This document shows positions 12,401-25,735 of a stretch of DNA of 64,000 nucleotides, one piece after another. The first letter of the stretch is position 1; the number at the start of each line of letters is the position of its first letter. The notes below the pieces were generated by a model that ran no database searches, was not told the origin of the DNA, and saw nothing but the letters and a program-made list of their open reading frames with translations. This stretch comes from Aquila chrysaetos chrysaetos (Eukaryota > Chordata > Aves > Accipitriformes > Accipitridae), in the NCBI RefSeq assembly GCF_900496995.4, contig NC_044011.1:11316041-11380040 (forward strand), in the 5' to 3' direction. Position numbers and translations under genes: made by a program.

Positions 12401-14525
12401 GTGGGTGGTGTCTAAGAGTCTTCAGATATATTTGTGGCTTCTTGCTGGATTTCTGTAGCTTTATAACTGGTGTTCTGTGTTAACTGGTGTATTTTCAATC
12501 CTGAATATGTTTTTTCTATTTTTAAACATTGCCCAATCCAAGAAACTCCAGAGAAGATAACTTCCTTTCAGTGAGGCCACAGAAAGATTTTGAAATGCTG
12601 ATCTCTGTCATAGGTGTTAATATTGGAGTTAATATACAGATATGATCTTAAAACTGCTCCAGAAGGCAAGCTGTCCTATCATTAGATTATGATTTTTGGT
12701 GTTTCCTTGAGCTCTTATAGATGAGAAGGAGGAAAAAGAAGAGTGATTTGAGAAATTCAAGCCTGCTGTTCCACCAGTGATGGACATGATTGGCAAGATG
12801 GGGAATTTGGTCTGAAAAGATGACTAGCACTCTGCTCTGAGTCAATTAGAAGATCTTTTGGAAAGAGGAAAACCTATAGTAAATAACAGTCTGTTTTCCA
12901 AATGAATTAATATTGTCAAATCTATTATTGGATAACAGATGCCAGGGAAAATTATTAAATCTGGTCTAAGACAGTTGTTTCCAAAACAGAAAGATACTAG
13001 AAAACTGTGATTAAATCTGAGACTCCAACTCTTTAAATGAAAGGCTTCGGCTGCATTTAACCCTTCTTTTACCTATACATGACTTGCATTTTTGTGCAAC
13101 AGCAGCACACTGTTTGCCTTGTAATGGAGCATGTTCAACTCAGCCAGTCCGTCTGAGTCGATTTCCATCAATACTGCATCCTCTACAAGCAGTATGGGAA
13201 GATACTGGAATGTGCTGATGCATGCTTGGCTATGAAGCAATTCTGCCTGGGAGCAGGTTATTTCCTAATTGTTCACCACTTGTTTTCTTGAGTCACATCT
13301 ATTCTGTGTCATGCAACCAAGAGCACATGTCATTCAGAGACAGGATGAGCCATGTGGGTTCATAGTGGAGCACAAAACAACTTCTACCTTCTGAGGGAGA
13401 GAAGAACCGCGGATAGAAACAAATTTTAACTGGCTTGTTTTGAAATATCTGTTGTTCCTCAAACAGGCCACTTCAACTGAAGTCAAAGCTTCATCTTGTA
13501 AGGCCCTACTCAAGGCTGAAAAGTTTACTGACTAGACTTTGGGTAATCCACAAGCTAGTATTAACTAGCAGCTGCCTTTGATGAATGCTGTAAAAATTAA
13601 AAATGTACACTGGCTTCCTTCCCAGCTCCTGGTGACGAAATACGGGTGCTGTGCTGAAACTGCTGCTTTATTTCACCGTTTGTCCCCAAACTCAGTGATG
13701 TGGATATACAAATGCTAAAGCTGAAATAAATAGAGGTATGCAGTTCATTTGTTTCTATAGAAATAAATTTTCATCCTTAAGTTATTTCTATGTAGATGAC
13801 AGGCTGCAGAACGTTAGCACAGCAATGGAAATATGCTGTGTAGAACTCCTGTTTGTTTGTATATGGGGCTAACAGAAAGGGGGTTTATGTGTATGCACAG
13901 TTTTTGATTTTCAGAGTGAATTTCCTTTCCTGTCTGAAATCCCATGTCATGCAGAATTGTGTGGGGCTGCAGTCTTTACTGCACCAGGACAGCTTGCGTC
14001 TTTCTCAGGCATCATGGGAAAGCTAGTCATTGTGGTGATTAATACCAAGAAGTAGCACGCTAACATGAAGAGATGAGCACTGAACATGTCCTCAGCTGAC
14101 TGTACTTGGTGGGTATCTGGCTTCAAAGTTGTAACCTCTGCAGTCATTACCTGGCCTGTACTTCCTCTGTGTGTGAGTGTGTGTTTTGGGGTTACACACC
14201 ATGACGGACTACAGAAGGAACTTCATTTTTACAAGGACAGATTTATCTAGCCCAAAAATACAAACATGGAAGTACATGTTCCAGTTTGAATATACACAGT
14301 ATTTTAAAAGAAAATAAAACTGACAGCTAATCTATTAAAATGCACACTCTTAGAATTAAGGTATTTATACTCTTGGGGCTGTTACTCCAGAGTAGTTGGT
14401 GACTTGATATTCTCATATGTTAGATCTATCTTAAATAAACCCATGCAAGTACTTGAATATATTTAGCACTCATGTTCAAATTAGCGAACTTTTGACCTAA
14501 GGCTGAGTACTGGAACAATTTAGAC

Positions 14526-15190
14526 TGGACCTTTGGAGGTCATCTAATCCAGCCCCCCCTCCAAAGACACACAGGTGGTTCAGGTTGCTGAGGGCCATGT
14601 CCAGTAGAGTTTTGAATATCTTCTATGCAGATTCCAAAACTTCTCTGGACATCTTTTCCAGTGTTTCTGAAAGTTGTATTTTCTTCCTTTTTTTCCTGCT
14701 CTACTGTCTGGCTGGCTTTTCCCTCGTTTCCACTTGGGTCTCTTGCCCCTTTTGCTGTTGCTGCACATCTTCATGAAGGGTCTACCTGTGCATGTCGCAG
14801 TTGGTGACAGCAACAAGATCTCCCTTGAGCTTCCTGCTTTCCAGGCTGAACATTCCCAGCTCTCTCAGCCTCTCCTCATATATCAGGTGCTCCAGCACCT
14901 CTGACCGTCCATCTTGGTGGCCTCCCCTGGACTCACCCCAGTGTGTCCATGTCTCTTGCGCTGGGGAGCCCCGGCACCGACACAGCAGTCCAGATGTGGA
15001 CTCTCAAGTGTCAGATGGGGGGGGGTGTGTCACTTCCCTCGACCACCTTTGCTACATCAGCCCAGGATTCTGCCGGCCCCCTTTTGCCACAAGGGCGCAT
15101 TGCTGACTCATGTTCAACTTGATGTCCACCCCCACACCCAGGTCCTGTTCTGCAGAGCTGCTTGCTAGCCAGGGAGCCCAACTTATACTG
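14526..15190 (-). mobile_element. CR1 LINE fragment
   Basis: The + strand begins GGACCTTTGGAGGTCATCTA (CR1 3' end, antisense). It continues through the typical antisense blocks 'TTGAATATCTTC', 'CAGCCTCTCCTCATAT', 'GGTGCTCCAGCACCTCTGA', 'GTGGCCTCCCCTGGACTC', 'CCATGTCTCTTGCGCTGGG', 'CAGTCCAGATGTGGACTCTC' and 'CATTGCTGACTCATGTTCAA'. These follow the expected order. Scattered open frames on the - strand (for example 14580-14816 and 15011-15196) are remnants of the reverse-transcriptase region, broken by stops and frameshifts. It is a 5'-truncated, inactive copy within STX11 intron 1. Confidence 0.92.
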
Positions 15191-18100
15191 CTGCACCAGG
15201 CCCTCTATTCAGGGAGGGATTGCTGCTCATTTTAAAGAATGTGTGCTGAGGCTATCCCTAACAACTAGTAATGTACCATGTATTAATATATTGTTGTTTT
15301 AATTACAAACAATGCTACCGACATGTAAGTAGATGCAAACTTCCCTGAGTAATAACAGCATCTAATAAAGGAGGTCAATTTTTCTAAATACTGATTCGTT
15401 AAGCTGATGTTTTACACATGGCTGTTCCCCCCTGCTCTCCCATGCTTGTTTGTTCATTTGTTTCAGCTCTTTAGTGTCAGTTCTGTCCCTGACACTAGCA
15501 AAGGAATGCTTGGAAGTTATTGTCCTCTCTTGGGAAGATCTGGTTCCCCTTTGTTTGAAATGGGAATTTGAAATGGGGAAAGACCTCTGTGGTGGCGTTG
15601 CATTCGGGCCTGCTGTTTTCCTTATGTAAACCTCCTAAAATTTTGCCAAATCGTGAGTTTCTCAAAGCAGCAGTTTGCAAACGCCCCAAATAAATTTACT
15701 GTGTTCCTTGAGCAAAAGGTGCTCAAGAAAGCTGAAACCTAAACATTTTCTTGAACCTCACAGATATCTTTGGGCAAATATTACAAACGCTAACCTGCAG
15801 AGTAATTGTGCATGCTCTTGCATAAAGCTGAATAGGCATCCTCTGCAATTTGTGGTGTTTGTGGCCTAATATGATGCTGAAATACAGGCAGAAAGTAATT
15901 CTCTTCCTGTCCTCCATCCTGTCCAGGCACTGTATGTAGATAAGGAAGAGCATCTTGTGAATGTGAAGATGAAGTAGGAAGCAGGCTAGGTGATGTACTT
16001 TAGAAACAGAGAGAAAAAGACAGGACTCAGGGAAAATGAAAGATGTCAAAAATCCCTAATTTTGCAGGACTCTGAAGTCAGGCTTGAAGAGATGGCACCG
16101 TTTGTTAGGACAAAAGTGCAATCACTTTAGCTGTGGAGCCATTACCCTGATGCGTATGGATCCTCAATGCAGAGTTAAAAGATCCTAATGTTGATCACCT
16201 TGAATGTAAGTAAGTTTGGTATGCAGTTTAAAATAATGTAGGCTTTTAGAGCTAAGCACTCAGAAACTGGGAAACCCCAGGTTGAAGGTTGTCAGTGCAA
16301 CTGTACTTTGATCCCTCTGTTCACATTTAGAATTGGATTCTACTGGATCTACTGGATCACGGAGATCGTGGGTGATGCTGTACATATCATTGGAGATGAG
16401 CTTCTCACAAGTGACCTCGATCCATGTGTTCATTCACTGATGTCTGGCTTGTTACTTCGTGATCTTAGTCAGCAAAGTGCCCGAGGCTTGCAGCAGTGAC
16501 CAAAGTCAGAAGGAGCTGACTTCTGAACGTACCAGGTACAAAAAACTGTGCTTCAGGTGTCTCAAGTGGGCATCGTAACTCATCAAGAGTGATAGTGTTG
16601 TCCTTAATCACTCCGAGCTGAAACCTGTGTCTGTGGATGGGGCTGTTAGATCTGCCCTCCCCCAAAAAGACTGTTACGAGTCTATGGAGCTTTCCAGGGA
16701 TTTCACAAGAGAAATCCATAAGGAAATTAACAGTAGTAACATAGTAAATGAGATATCTGTCCATGAACTGAATGATGAATATTAAATTTTAAGTTGTAAA
16801 ACTTTTATTTGGCCTATACAGACTGTAGGCAGAGACTTGGTGGAAGTGATAAGACATAGGCCAGTGTTTAACTGCATGATCTTCCTGTGTGTAGGCAACA
16901 TTGTGGTGCAATCTGAGGCCACACCTGACAGCTCCTTACTCTTCTTTTAATGCTTGACTTTTTATCCTTTCATGTTGTATTAAAAAAAATTAGCAATATT
17001 TTTACAGAGATGCTGCAGAATTAGTATACACATGAACTTACTACAGCATTAGTATTTTCATGTTGTGAATTACCATGTATTTGCTTCTCCATTTCTCCCT
17101 ATTTTTATTTTATGTAGCACCTTAAAATTGTTGTGGGTGAGAAAGACAAATTGCAAGTTACACTTTTGAGTGTAGGGGGAAGGAAGGGTAGACCTATTCC
17201 TACAAACTGATAAGTTTATTACGCAGGAGCTCTTACTCAGTGTGGTTTTCTGTTTGTGTTTTCTTTGTCAAGAACAAAAAATAAAATGTTATTCTTGTTG
17301 AGCCAGTTGCCAGTCTGCTCTCTGTGGAAGGCTTATGAAGTTTAGTTTTTCTCAAGTTCAAGGAATTTTAAGCACAAAGGCAATGTAGTCCTGCACGCAC
17401 ATGATTTAGTTTACATGAATGGCACCTTGCTGCTGTGGATTGTCATTTTAAAGTCATAAAAAACATTGTTTGCTGTTTCCAAATGTAGATGCTAAACACA
17501 AAAAGGATAAACTGCTGAACACAACACATGACAGCTCAAGGATCAGACTAGAAGTGGGAGGATCATCAACTCTAGGGAAGCCAGTAAGAGTCAGGAATGC
17601 AGTCAGATGAGCAATGTGACTGGTTTTCAGAGCCATGTCCACATTTCAGGTGAAAAGCATCTCAGAAACAGTTAATGATTAGAAGAGATCTAATAATTCT
17701 GAGATTGCTAGATGCCTTTGTTCCCTTTCCACCATGCTGTCTAGAAAATGGTCCACTATTTCCAGACAGGAGGGGTAGATGTTCTCACTGTCCCAGTGCC
17801 TTTAGGCAAACTTGGCCATACAGCTTTAAAGCCAAGTAAACCCGACCTTTAAGCTGCACCACACTTTTTTTTTTTCCTTTTAGATGGGGATTTTTCATGT
17901 TGATGTTGTGGCATGAGGTGAAAGTCTGGATTTTATTATTGTTGAGGGAGGAGGTGGAAAACCTTTCATTTCCTAAAGCTTTCTCTATATGATTGAGTTG
18001 AATCTATGTGGCTTATGTTTTAAATTCAAACAATCATCTTACACGTGTGGATTCCTGAATGAAAGCTCTTCTCTCAGGGTGTTAAATGGACTTTATTTGT

Positions 18101-19628
18101 TTACATTGCTTGTAAAAGAATTGGTTTAAGTTAAAATTCACTTTTTTGCTTCAATGTAAATGTGATCCTAATCAGGACAGTTCTCAAGACCAGTATATAC
18201 CCCCAATGAACTATACGAGCCCAAGAGGCTGTGTCTGTGAGGGAATCTTTCCCATCTCCTCCCTAACATCTTTAACACATCCTACAATCCCATGAAACGG
18301 ATTATAAACTTGCAGTTTTAATTCATGTTAGATCTAGGCCTGTTATACTGGGTATGTATGTGTGACTTTTCTTAACCTGGGAGTAACTGATGATCCTATG
18401 AAGGGATGTGTTGTTCACGGTGGATAGCATGTTTGTAAATGTTGTGAAGATACTTTAATTCCTGGAAAAACAAAAATGAATCCTCCAGACACAGAGATCT
18501 GGAGATGTCCTGCTTGGTGCTGCTTCTTAACTTGGTTCTCTTTCTTATTAATTTAAATGAGGTCATGGGATGTACAGCTTCTGTGATGGAAAATTTTCAG
18601 CTTCCTGCTTGCTGTAACACTTGGTGCAGGGTTCTTGCTAAAAGCTTTCAGATTTCACTTTCTGCAAAGACTTTAGGTCTAGAGCTTCAAGTAAACAACA
18701 TACTTAAAGGAGGCTTATGTTTTGTTACCACGTAACTGGTCTGTACAGATTACTCATTCTGTGGCTTTTTAATTAAATTTGTAGTTAAGTAGGCCTGAGA
18801 CAAACACATAGAAAACAGATCCTGATCTGTAACAATGGTGTTACTTTATTTCTTCAGTAGGATATTTCCATCACACAAAAAAGAAGGGTTGGATGGATGG
18901 TTTTACTTACAAAATGCTGCTATCGCTGTGTTGTTTTGTTTAATGCCTGGTACGTATGGTCAATGATAGCATCTGCAGACCCTAAACTTGCCTTTTTTTT
19001 TTATTTTATTTTTTTAATTCTGTCTTGATATTTTCCACACCATTTCTCGAAACTTTTCTTTCCCAACTGTATTGGTGAATGCCATTTCTCTTTCTGAGAG
19101 GCTTCCTACTCTTCTCCCAGGAAAAGCAAGCTTAGAATGACAGAAGACCTGTGACATTTAGGGCAGTTGATGTAATGAAGGGTCAAGATGTACAGATTTC
19201 CCTAGTGAGAAGCAGTGGGAAGCGTTCAGTTATTAACGCATCTACACATACCAGTAGCTGAAGGCTTTCTATCATTTGCTCAAGAGTTTGGTTTTTTCTC
19301 CAAGTGAAAGACTCGCATTTTGGGGGGGTTGGGGATCGTCTTATTATTCTTTGGGATTTGTCTTCAGGATCTGTTGTCTTCTCTCTTGCACTTTTTTAGT
19401 TTCTAAGCTTTGTAGTTTCTAGAAGAGTGTTCTAGCACCAGAGTTTTGGATCTGAGATCCATCACTATATAAAATACTGTGAACAAATTTAAAATCTGGT
19501 ATTTTGGGTTATTTTTGATGTAGTTATAACTATGATGTAGTTATTAGTTATGAACTTTCAATTCTTGTAAACCAATATTTTATTTACTTTAAAATTCTTT
19601 CCTCCTGTTCCTCTGTTTTACAGGCAGG

Positions 19629-20495
19629 ATGAAAGACCGGCTAAATGAGCTGCGTGAATTTGCCAGGTTACACAACCAACAGTTTTCTGATAGTGAGGAG
19701 GATGAAAATTCACCCCATGATGTTCTCCTTTATGAGACTGATTATGCCTTGGAAATTCTTCATAAAGACATACAGAACATTCGGACAGAAAATGACCACC
19801 TAAAAGAGGATGTCAAGCGGCTCAGAAAGCAAAACAGCCGCTTCCTTACTTCCATGCGCCGTCTTAGTAGCATCAAACGAGATACTAACTGTATTGCCAG
19901 AGACATCAAGGCCCGCGGAGAAAGCATCCACAGGAAACTCCAGATAATGAGAGATTTCAGCGAAGATGCAATAACAAAATACGGGGCTATGTCTGTCATT
20001 GCCAGGGTGGCGAAGAACCACTACGTTGACCTCATGCATGCATTTCAGGAAGCTATGTTTGAATACAATGCAACAGAGATGAACCAACGGGAGAACTGCA
20101 AGATTCGAATTCAGCGGCAGCTAGAGATCATGGGCAAAGATGTTTCTGGCAACCAGATTGAGGAGATGATTGAGCAAGGCAAGTGGGATGTCTTCTCTGA
20201 GAATCTCTTGTCGGATGTTAAGGGGGCTCGCTCAGCCTTGAATGAGATAGAGACACGTCATAAGGAGCTGGTGAAGTTAGAAGGACGCATTAAGGAAGTT
20301 CACGAGCTCTTTCTGCAGGTGGCCCTGCTAGTGGAGGAACAGGCAGACACCTTCAATGTCATTGAGATAAATATGCAAAATGTTGAGGACTATGTAGGAG
20401 AAGCTAAAGAGCAAGTGAAAAAAGCTTTGGAATACAGAAGAAAACACCCCTTCAGAACAATCCTCTGCTGCTGCTTATCCTGTTGCAGAAGGTGA
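19629..20495 (+). CDS. STX11: Syntaxin-11
   Basis: This encodes a 288-residue Qa-SNARE of the syntaxin family (human STX11 has 287). In cytotoxic lymphocytes and other immune cells STX11 acts in the late steps of granule exocytosis with SNAP23 and Munc18-2; human loss-of-function causes familial haemophagocytic lymphohistiocytosis type 4. What is seen: the N-terminus MKDRL; an acidic stretch at 21-27 (DSEEDEN); an Habc-type helical region at about 35-160 containing [17 protein letters not shown] (71-87); the strongly conserved block [15 protein letters not shown] (156-170); and [13 protein letters not shown] (182-194). The SNARE helix spans about 205-266, with the zero-layer glutamine at 238 (LVEEQAD). 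There is no transmembrane segment. The tail has five cysteines (280-282, 285, 286), the known STX11-type lipid-modified membrane anchor. The start has a purine at -3 and follows the splice acceptor by five bases. Identification is secure. Confidence 0.98.
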   Translation: MKDRLNELREFARLHNQQFSDSEEDENSPHDVLLYETDYALEILHKDIQNIRTENDHLKEDVKRLRKQNSRFLTSMRRLSSIKRDTNCIARDIKARGESIHRKLQIMRDFSEDAITKYGAMSVIARVAKNHYVDLMHAFQEAMFEYNATEMNQRENCKIRIQRQLEIMGKDVSGNQIEEMIEQGKWDVFSENLLSDVKGARSALNEIETRHKELVKLEGRIKEVHELFLQVALLVEEQADTFNVIEINMQNVEDYVGEAKEQVKKALEYRRKHPFRTILCCCLSCCRR

Positions 20496-21975
20496 CTATC
20501 CCACTGACGCTATCACCGACCGACTCAAATGTCTTCAAAATCAGGCATTCTTTCCAGTGACTTCTCTGTAATGACAACCCCTATAAACTGGGGGGGGAGC
20601 TATTTTGCAGTTGGTTTTGTTCATTGCCTTTTTTCCTAGATGTGCTGAAGGCTGTTCTATTTGAGAGCTCCTAGAAATGTTGATAAACTATTTTTAATCT
20701 ATTTTTAATTGAAATGTACTCTGCTGCTGTAAGTAAAGGTGCAAGAAGGTCTCTGCAGTGATACTTTTTTCAAATAGGCAAGAGGAATGAATGATGGGCT
20801 GATAACTCAGCCTAGGGATGATGAGAAATTTCAAGAAATAACTTTATTCTTCTCAAAGTGAGTCTGCAGGCGATGCAGCCTTACCACCTGGGGTGACACA
20901 ATACACCACAGAATCAGGAGGTTTCAATTTTAACTAGATTGGAGCCTGCTTGATGCAAATACTTGAACAGATTTTTTCTCCGTTCATTTGACAAAATATT
21001 GAGCCTGTTAGCAGGAGCAGGACACAGGAACTAGTTTCTATTTCAACTTGATTTCCACCTGTCATGAATCTTAACAGAAGTAAGTGCACCTTAAATGATA
21101 GTATGCGTGTTTTGCTCCATTCACAAATGGAGCAAGTGATTGCTTTTCTCCATTTTGAGTACCCGCAACTTTGTCAAGGTGGCTAGAAGTACTGCAACAC
21201 TGAGGCATCTCACTGGCTTTTGACTTCAGCCACTGTCTGTACTCTCAGTTTCAAAACTGCCATGCTTTTATGCTTCTAATACATTTTTCTGCCAATTAAT
21301 ACTTCAGCCAGAAGAGATGCATGCAGTGGCCTTCTGCAGAAGCACCCATAAGAAGACAACAGCTGGGGAGTCGAGAAAGCATTTTAGGGTCTCCTGTGCT
21401 GGCACATAAACACAAACAGTTTCAGCGGAAGGATTATCCTGTCAATAGACTTTTATTTTTTTATAAGCATTGATTGAATATGGATTTTTTAATATCTATT
21501 TTAAATAACATGAAGGATTAAATTTATTAACATGCAATTTTACCGGTGTACAAAAACTATGACTTTTCTCCCATTATTAGGAAATCTCCACCTGGGAAAG
21601 AAAATAGACATATTTCTTCAGTACACCTGAAGAAGAAAGAAAACAACATTTTAATGTCATTTCAGTGCTCTTTTCAAGCTTAAAACTAATCTCTCCTTTT
21701 GTGTAAGGGGAGTCTGCCAACAGTAGGTTTGGAATATGAGGAGGGAATAGAAAATTTGCAGCCCTGGAAACCACTGAGCATTGTCAGTGAAGCATGTATT
21801 CATAAGGTCTGGGGAATGATTACAGCTCCTGCTTCTGGAGGTTTTCCAACTACAATATTTCTAGGTGGCTTCCTGATACACTGTGATCTATTGCTATCCT
21901 TTGAATTAATGCAGGACATTTTTTCAGAAGTTAGTGACTTTTTTAAAAAACTCTGATCCTATTTGTAACTATTTT

Positions 21976-21981
21976 AATAAA
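21976..21981 (+). terminator. STX11: Candidate proximal polyadenylation signal of STX11
   Basis: A canonical AATAAA about 1.5 kb after the stop codon, in a U-rich setting. Its use would give a shorter 3' UTR than the distal signal at 22717. Usage is inferred only. Confidence 0.4.
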
Positions 21982-22716
21982 TATATTGAAACATTTCAAG
22001 TGTTTTGCTTTTGGGATTTTTTCTCGGGAGATGCGCATAGCCATCTTCCTGCACCAATCGCAATGAAACAATTCCCTTCTGATCTTTTCCACACTAATCT
22101 TATATGTGAAAAAACACCCATACATTTCTTACTATTTATATTGATACAACAAAGCAGCAAAATAAATTCAACTTCCAAGTGTTCATATCCTAGTGGGAAA
22201 TGCTTCTTAGCCGGACAGGCTTTTTTTACACAAATAGAAGCTAAATGGATAACTCTTCCCAAAAACTGAAAGTCTCTTTTGCGGAAGTGCATGTCTGTGA
22301 TAACACAGAAGAGTGAGGAACACTGATCTTCTAAACTAGAAGATACTTTGATATTCAGTGATGTCCTGATGAAATCAGAATTACACTTGCCTGAGGACCT
22401 CTCCAACAACCCAATGCTCAAACTTGAAGTGGGAGAAAGGAGGGTGTTGAGCTGGCACCATTACCAGTAGCTTTGGTGCTACTCAAGAAAAGTTGCTTAC
22501 TCCGTAGGTACTGCCATTCAAGGCAATGGAAATGTGCATTTGTAGAGAAATACCCTAAACCTCTGAGTGTCAGCATGTGGGCATAAATCAGTGAAGAACA
22601 GAATATGCATTTAATTTCATCTGCATATTCTTAGCACTCACTAGTGCTTTTGATAAAAATGTGTACATGTTTTTTTTGTTGGTTTCTTTTTTGCACATAT
22701 GTATGTCTACAAATGG

Positions 22717-22722
22717 AATAAA
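22717..22722 (+). terminator. STX11: Candidate distal polyadenylation signal of STX11
   Basis: A canonical AATAAA preceded within about 60 bases by a U-rich tract and UGUA-type motifs (TGTACATG and TGTATGTC), which are upstream elements bound by cleavage factor Im. A GT-containing stretch (GCGTTGTACATTG) follows about 30 bases downstream. This is the best end-of-gene signal I see after STX11. Confidence 0.5.
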
Positions 22723-22749
22723 AGATTTAATAAGAAAAACTGAAAGTGC

Positions 22750-25735
22750 AGAGCGTTGTACATTGAATCAGCAGCTCTGAATAGTTTCTTGCATTGTCAA
22801 AGTTTAGTTTAAAAGCTGCTGGACTAAACTGAGTTGGTGAAAGGAGATTAAACAATGCCTAAAAAAAAAAGTCCTCCTAATATCTGTTGCCACAATAAAT
22901 CAAGTGTGTTGCATATTGAGATAGACTTCCCATAATTTTTCCTACAAAAACCATGAAAAATGAATTTCATGCATTCTAAGATGATTCTCTACTGCAAGAA
23001 AAAATACAAATTTACTCTGGCAGTTCTGAGAGATCTTGATGATTTCGTTAGTAGAAACTCAAAGCTTATATTCAAATCTTTAGCCTGATTTGAGGCACAG
23101 GGAAGGAGAGCGAAAGCATGAAGAAAAAGGTAATTGGAGACCTTGTCTCTTGACTTAAGGCTGTTGCTGCAGGGAAGAAACTGAGAATCATTGAAACACC
23201 AGCTTGGGACCCTTTAAAACTATTTTAAAGTTGCATTGTGAATTAGAGGCACTTAAAAAATTACTTCCAGTAACTGAAGAAGTCATTCACTTCCTTGCAA
23301 GCATGTGTTCATTGCTTAATACCATGGGGCTTTTCTATCCTTCAGTTGTGTAAGAACTCAAATTTTGCCAGCTCATGAACTTGCCTAGTCACAGTTAAAG
23401 ACTTTTGAAAAAAACCTGATCACACTACGGATGCAAAGACACTCATGGCACACCGGATGAGTGGAAGAAGATGATAAAAGTAGCTTGATAATATGTTAGC
23501 ATTAGTAATAACAGAAGCCGCAGAATGGACATCTTCATGCTTGCTGAGGAAAGCTGCCTTTTCATTCTGAAAGTCAACAGGACTCCTGTGGAGATGTACA
23601 TAGCATATTCTATGTTTTTTTTTTCCTTTTCCTGATGTGGCAAACCCTATAGCTGGGCTTGAGGGCAAAGTAGTTAAAACGTGTGAGGGGCTGCTTTAGC
23701 TTTTAGGGTTGCTGGTACTTTGGTTTTGTTTCCTACTGAAAGCAGCAGAAGCTTCACAAAAAAACCCCTATGAATCTCAGAAAGGAAAACTGGCAACCAG
23801 GCACACCTTGCTCCTTCTTAAAATGTAAAAAAAACATTGCATAAATAAAGGAAAAAAAAAATCCCCTATTACACAATATAATGTTTGGTATAGAACCCTG
23901 AACATCCTGCATATGTGTATGAGTCTCCATTTCATCTTTGGGGATTTTTTTGTTTGTTTGGTTGGGTTTTTTAGCATGGATTTCTTTTTGAAGAAATGGC
24001 AATCGAGCCCTTGCTACCTCAATGCGAAGGACTCAGACTATGGACGCACTTGAGCAGGCATCTCTCTGGCACATGTCTTGGGAGAAATTTCTAGAAAGTA
24101 TAGCTCTTAGTTTAAGACCCAGGTATCTTTCTTTAAGAGGAGAAAGCCTGAGGCTGGACTGAGTAACTAAGCTAAACTGCTGCTTTTCCAATCTAAGGAG
24201 GCCAACCTACATTAAGGATGAGTTGAGTGCACAGCCCGAGTTGTATTTTGTAATTTCTTGAAAACAAAACAGGTTCTCTAGATTTTTGAACCATGGTAGA
24301 TATTTGGAATTGATTTGAAAAGGAAAGAGCTACACATGGTTGTGTTTCTACCTCTAGAAAAATATCACAGATATGATGAAGGCAGGAAACAGTATCATTT
24401 AATAGATACTGTATGGGGTGATTACAGTTAATCCATTTCCGAAGCAATGTGGTTTTCGCATGGAGCCATGGTATTCGTATCTCTAATATGTGAGAAGGCA
24501 GTTCCAGATCTATCTTCTTCCACATTTCTAGCATATTATACAGTGTCTTTGTAATAGTTGAGCTAAAGCCAGTAACAGCCAGCGTAAGACAGCTCCACCG
24601 TCATACCTTACCTTACAGTGCGTACACTATTAGGGCACAAAGTTTTAACAGGAAAAAGTAACATTTTACAATGTTTCTCAGAAATAATGTTAGACATGAA
24701 TAGAGAATGAGATAACCTACCTGATTTTTTTCTACTCAATACCTTTGCTAAAAGGCACAGCGCTACTGAACATAGAGCAATGCTAGCTACCATATGATGC
24801 CTGTTTCAAGCAAATGATAAGGCATGGTAAGTTCCAGCCAAAGAGCTGTTTTTTCAATAATGGGTTCCAGCGCATGAATAAAACTAAGGAAAAAGAGAGT
24901 GTGAGTTTCACATCTGTTCTTCACATTTGTGAAACGTTAACAATTGACTTTTATTATTGTATGTGAGAAGCATTTTCCTTCACGAGCATACCAAGCATAC
25001 TGGGGGGTCTCTGAGCACTAACGGCTGCAGAGGTTAGGCACCAACTGCAGCCTGCCAATTCGAAGCCCAGACCCCCTTACAGATGGCCACCTACAACCAG
25101 GGTGTCTAACAACCAAGCAGGGGATGTGCTCCTCTGCTGCTTATGGGGAAGCAGATGGCCTCTGCCTGCCTCCTCCAGTTTGCTGGAGGCCGACTCGGTC
25201 CAGCGTCGCCAGCCTGTGCCGTACCGAATATTTGTTTCTCGCCCCTCAGGGGCAGGCTCAAAGGTGGCAAAGTTTGGTGGGATGCAGGATGCCCATTTTC
25301 TCCTCTGGAAAACGGACAGCAGAGACGGTGGGAGTGGGAGCCGGTGTGTGTTGGGGGGGGGAGGCCGGCGATGGGGCACTTCATCATTGCCCCTCTGATG
25401 CGGGGAAGAAGGGGCAGGTCCCAGTTCAGGCACTAACCGCGGATATCGCGATAGGCGCTTCCCTATACCTGGTGTGCAGTCGCGATCTGCAAGAAACCTT
25501 TTCTCTGCGGTATTTTCCTGCTAATTAAGCGTAATTGATAGCTTTGGACTTTGCTGGGTTTGGTTCTCCTTCTATGGAAGATCTATTCCGGGAAACACCT
25601 GGACAGGAATAAGTAAAACATCGGTAGGTAACACCGGTTTTCGCAAGAGCACCTGTCAGTCGGTATTTCACCAGGCAGCATCGCCGGCGGGGGTGGAGAA
25701 AACAGCGGAGTTGTTTCACTTTTCGGTGGTCTGAG
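22750..25735. other. Intergenic DNA between STX11 and the tRNA island
   Basis: AT-rich and without a supportable gene up to about 25,000. From 25,000 to 25,735 the composition rises toward the CpG island, and several frames open on both strands (for example 25077-25433 on - and 25124-25528 on +). They overlap one another, have no domain, and are best read as GC-rich chance frames. No clear transposable element was recognised. Confidence 0.65.

Larger units (their letters stand above)
6724..19623 (+). other. STX11: STX11 intron 1
   Basis: This is inferred from the donor GTGAGTA at 6724 and the acceptor TTTTACAG ending at 19623, which follows a long pyrimidine tract (CTCCTGTTCCTCTGTTTTACAG type). 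After the CpG island ends (~7,230) the sequence is AT-rich with no convincing exon. Two CR1 copies (8455-9420 and 14526-15190) account for the similarity-rich parts. A block near 10,590-10,870 contains clustered transcription-factor motifs and is described as a finding. The remaining open frames are short, lack domains, and are treated as noise. Confidence 0.7.
19624..22745 (+). other. STX11: STX11 terminal exon (coding region plus 3' UTR)
   Basis: The exon opens right after the acceptor at 19623 with only five untranslated bases before the start codon. The whole protein is encoded without interruption, as in mammalian STX11. The 3' UTR starts at 20496. Two AATAAA signals are plausible: 21976-21981, and 22717-22722. 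The latter follows U-rich sequence with TGTA motifs (TGTACATG, TGTATGTC), typical of a strong cleavage site, so I set the exon end about 20 bases after it. The exact end needs 3'-end sequencing. Confidence 0.6.
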
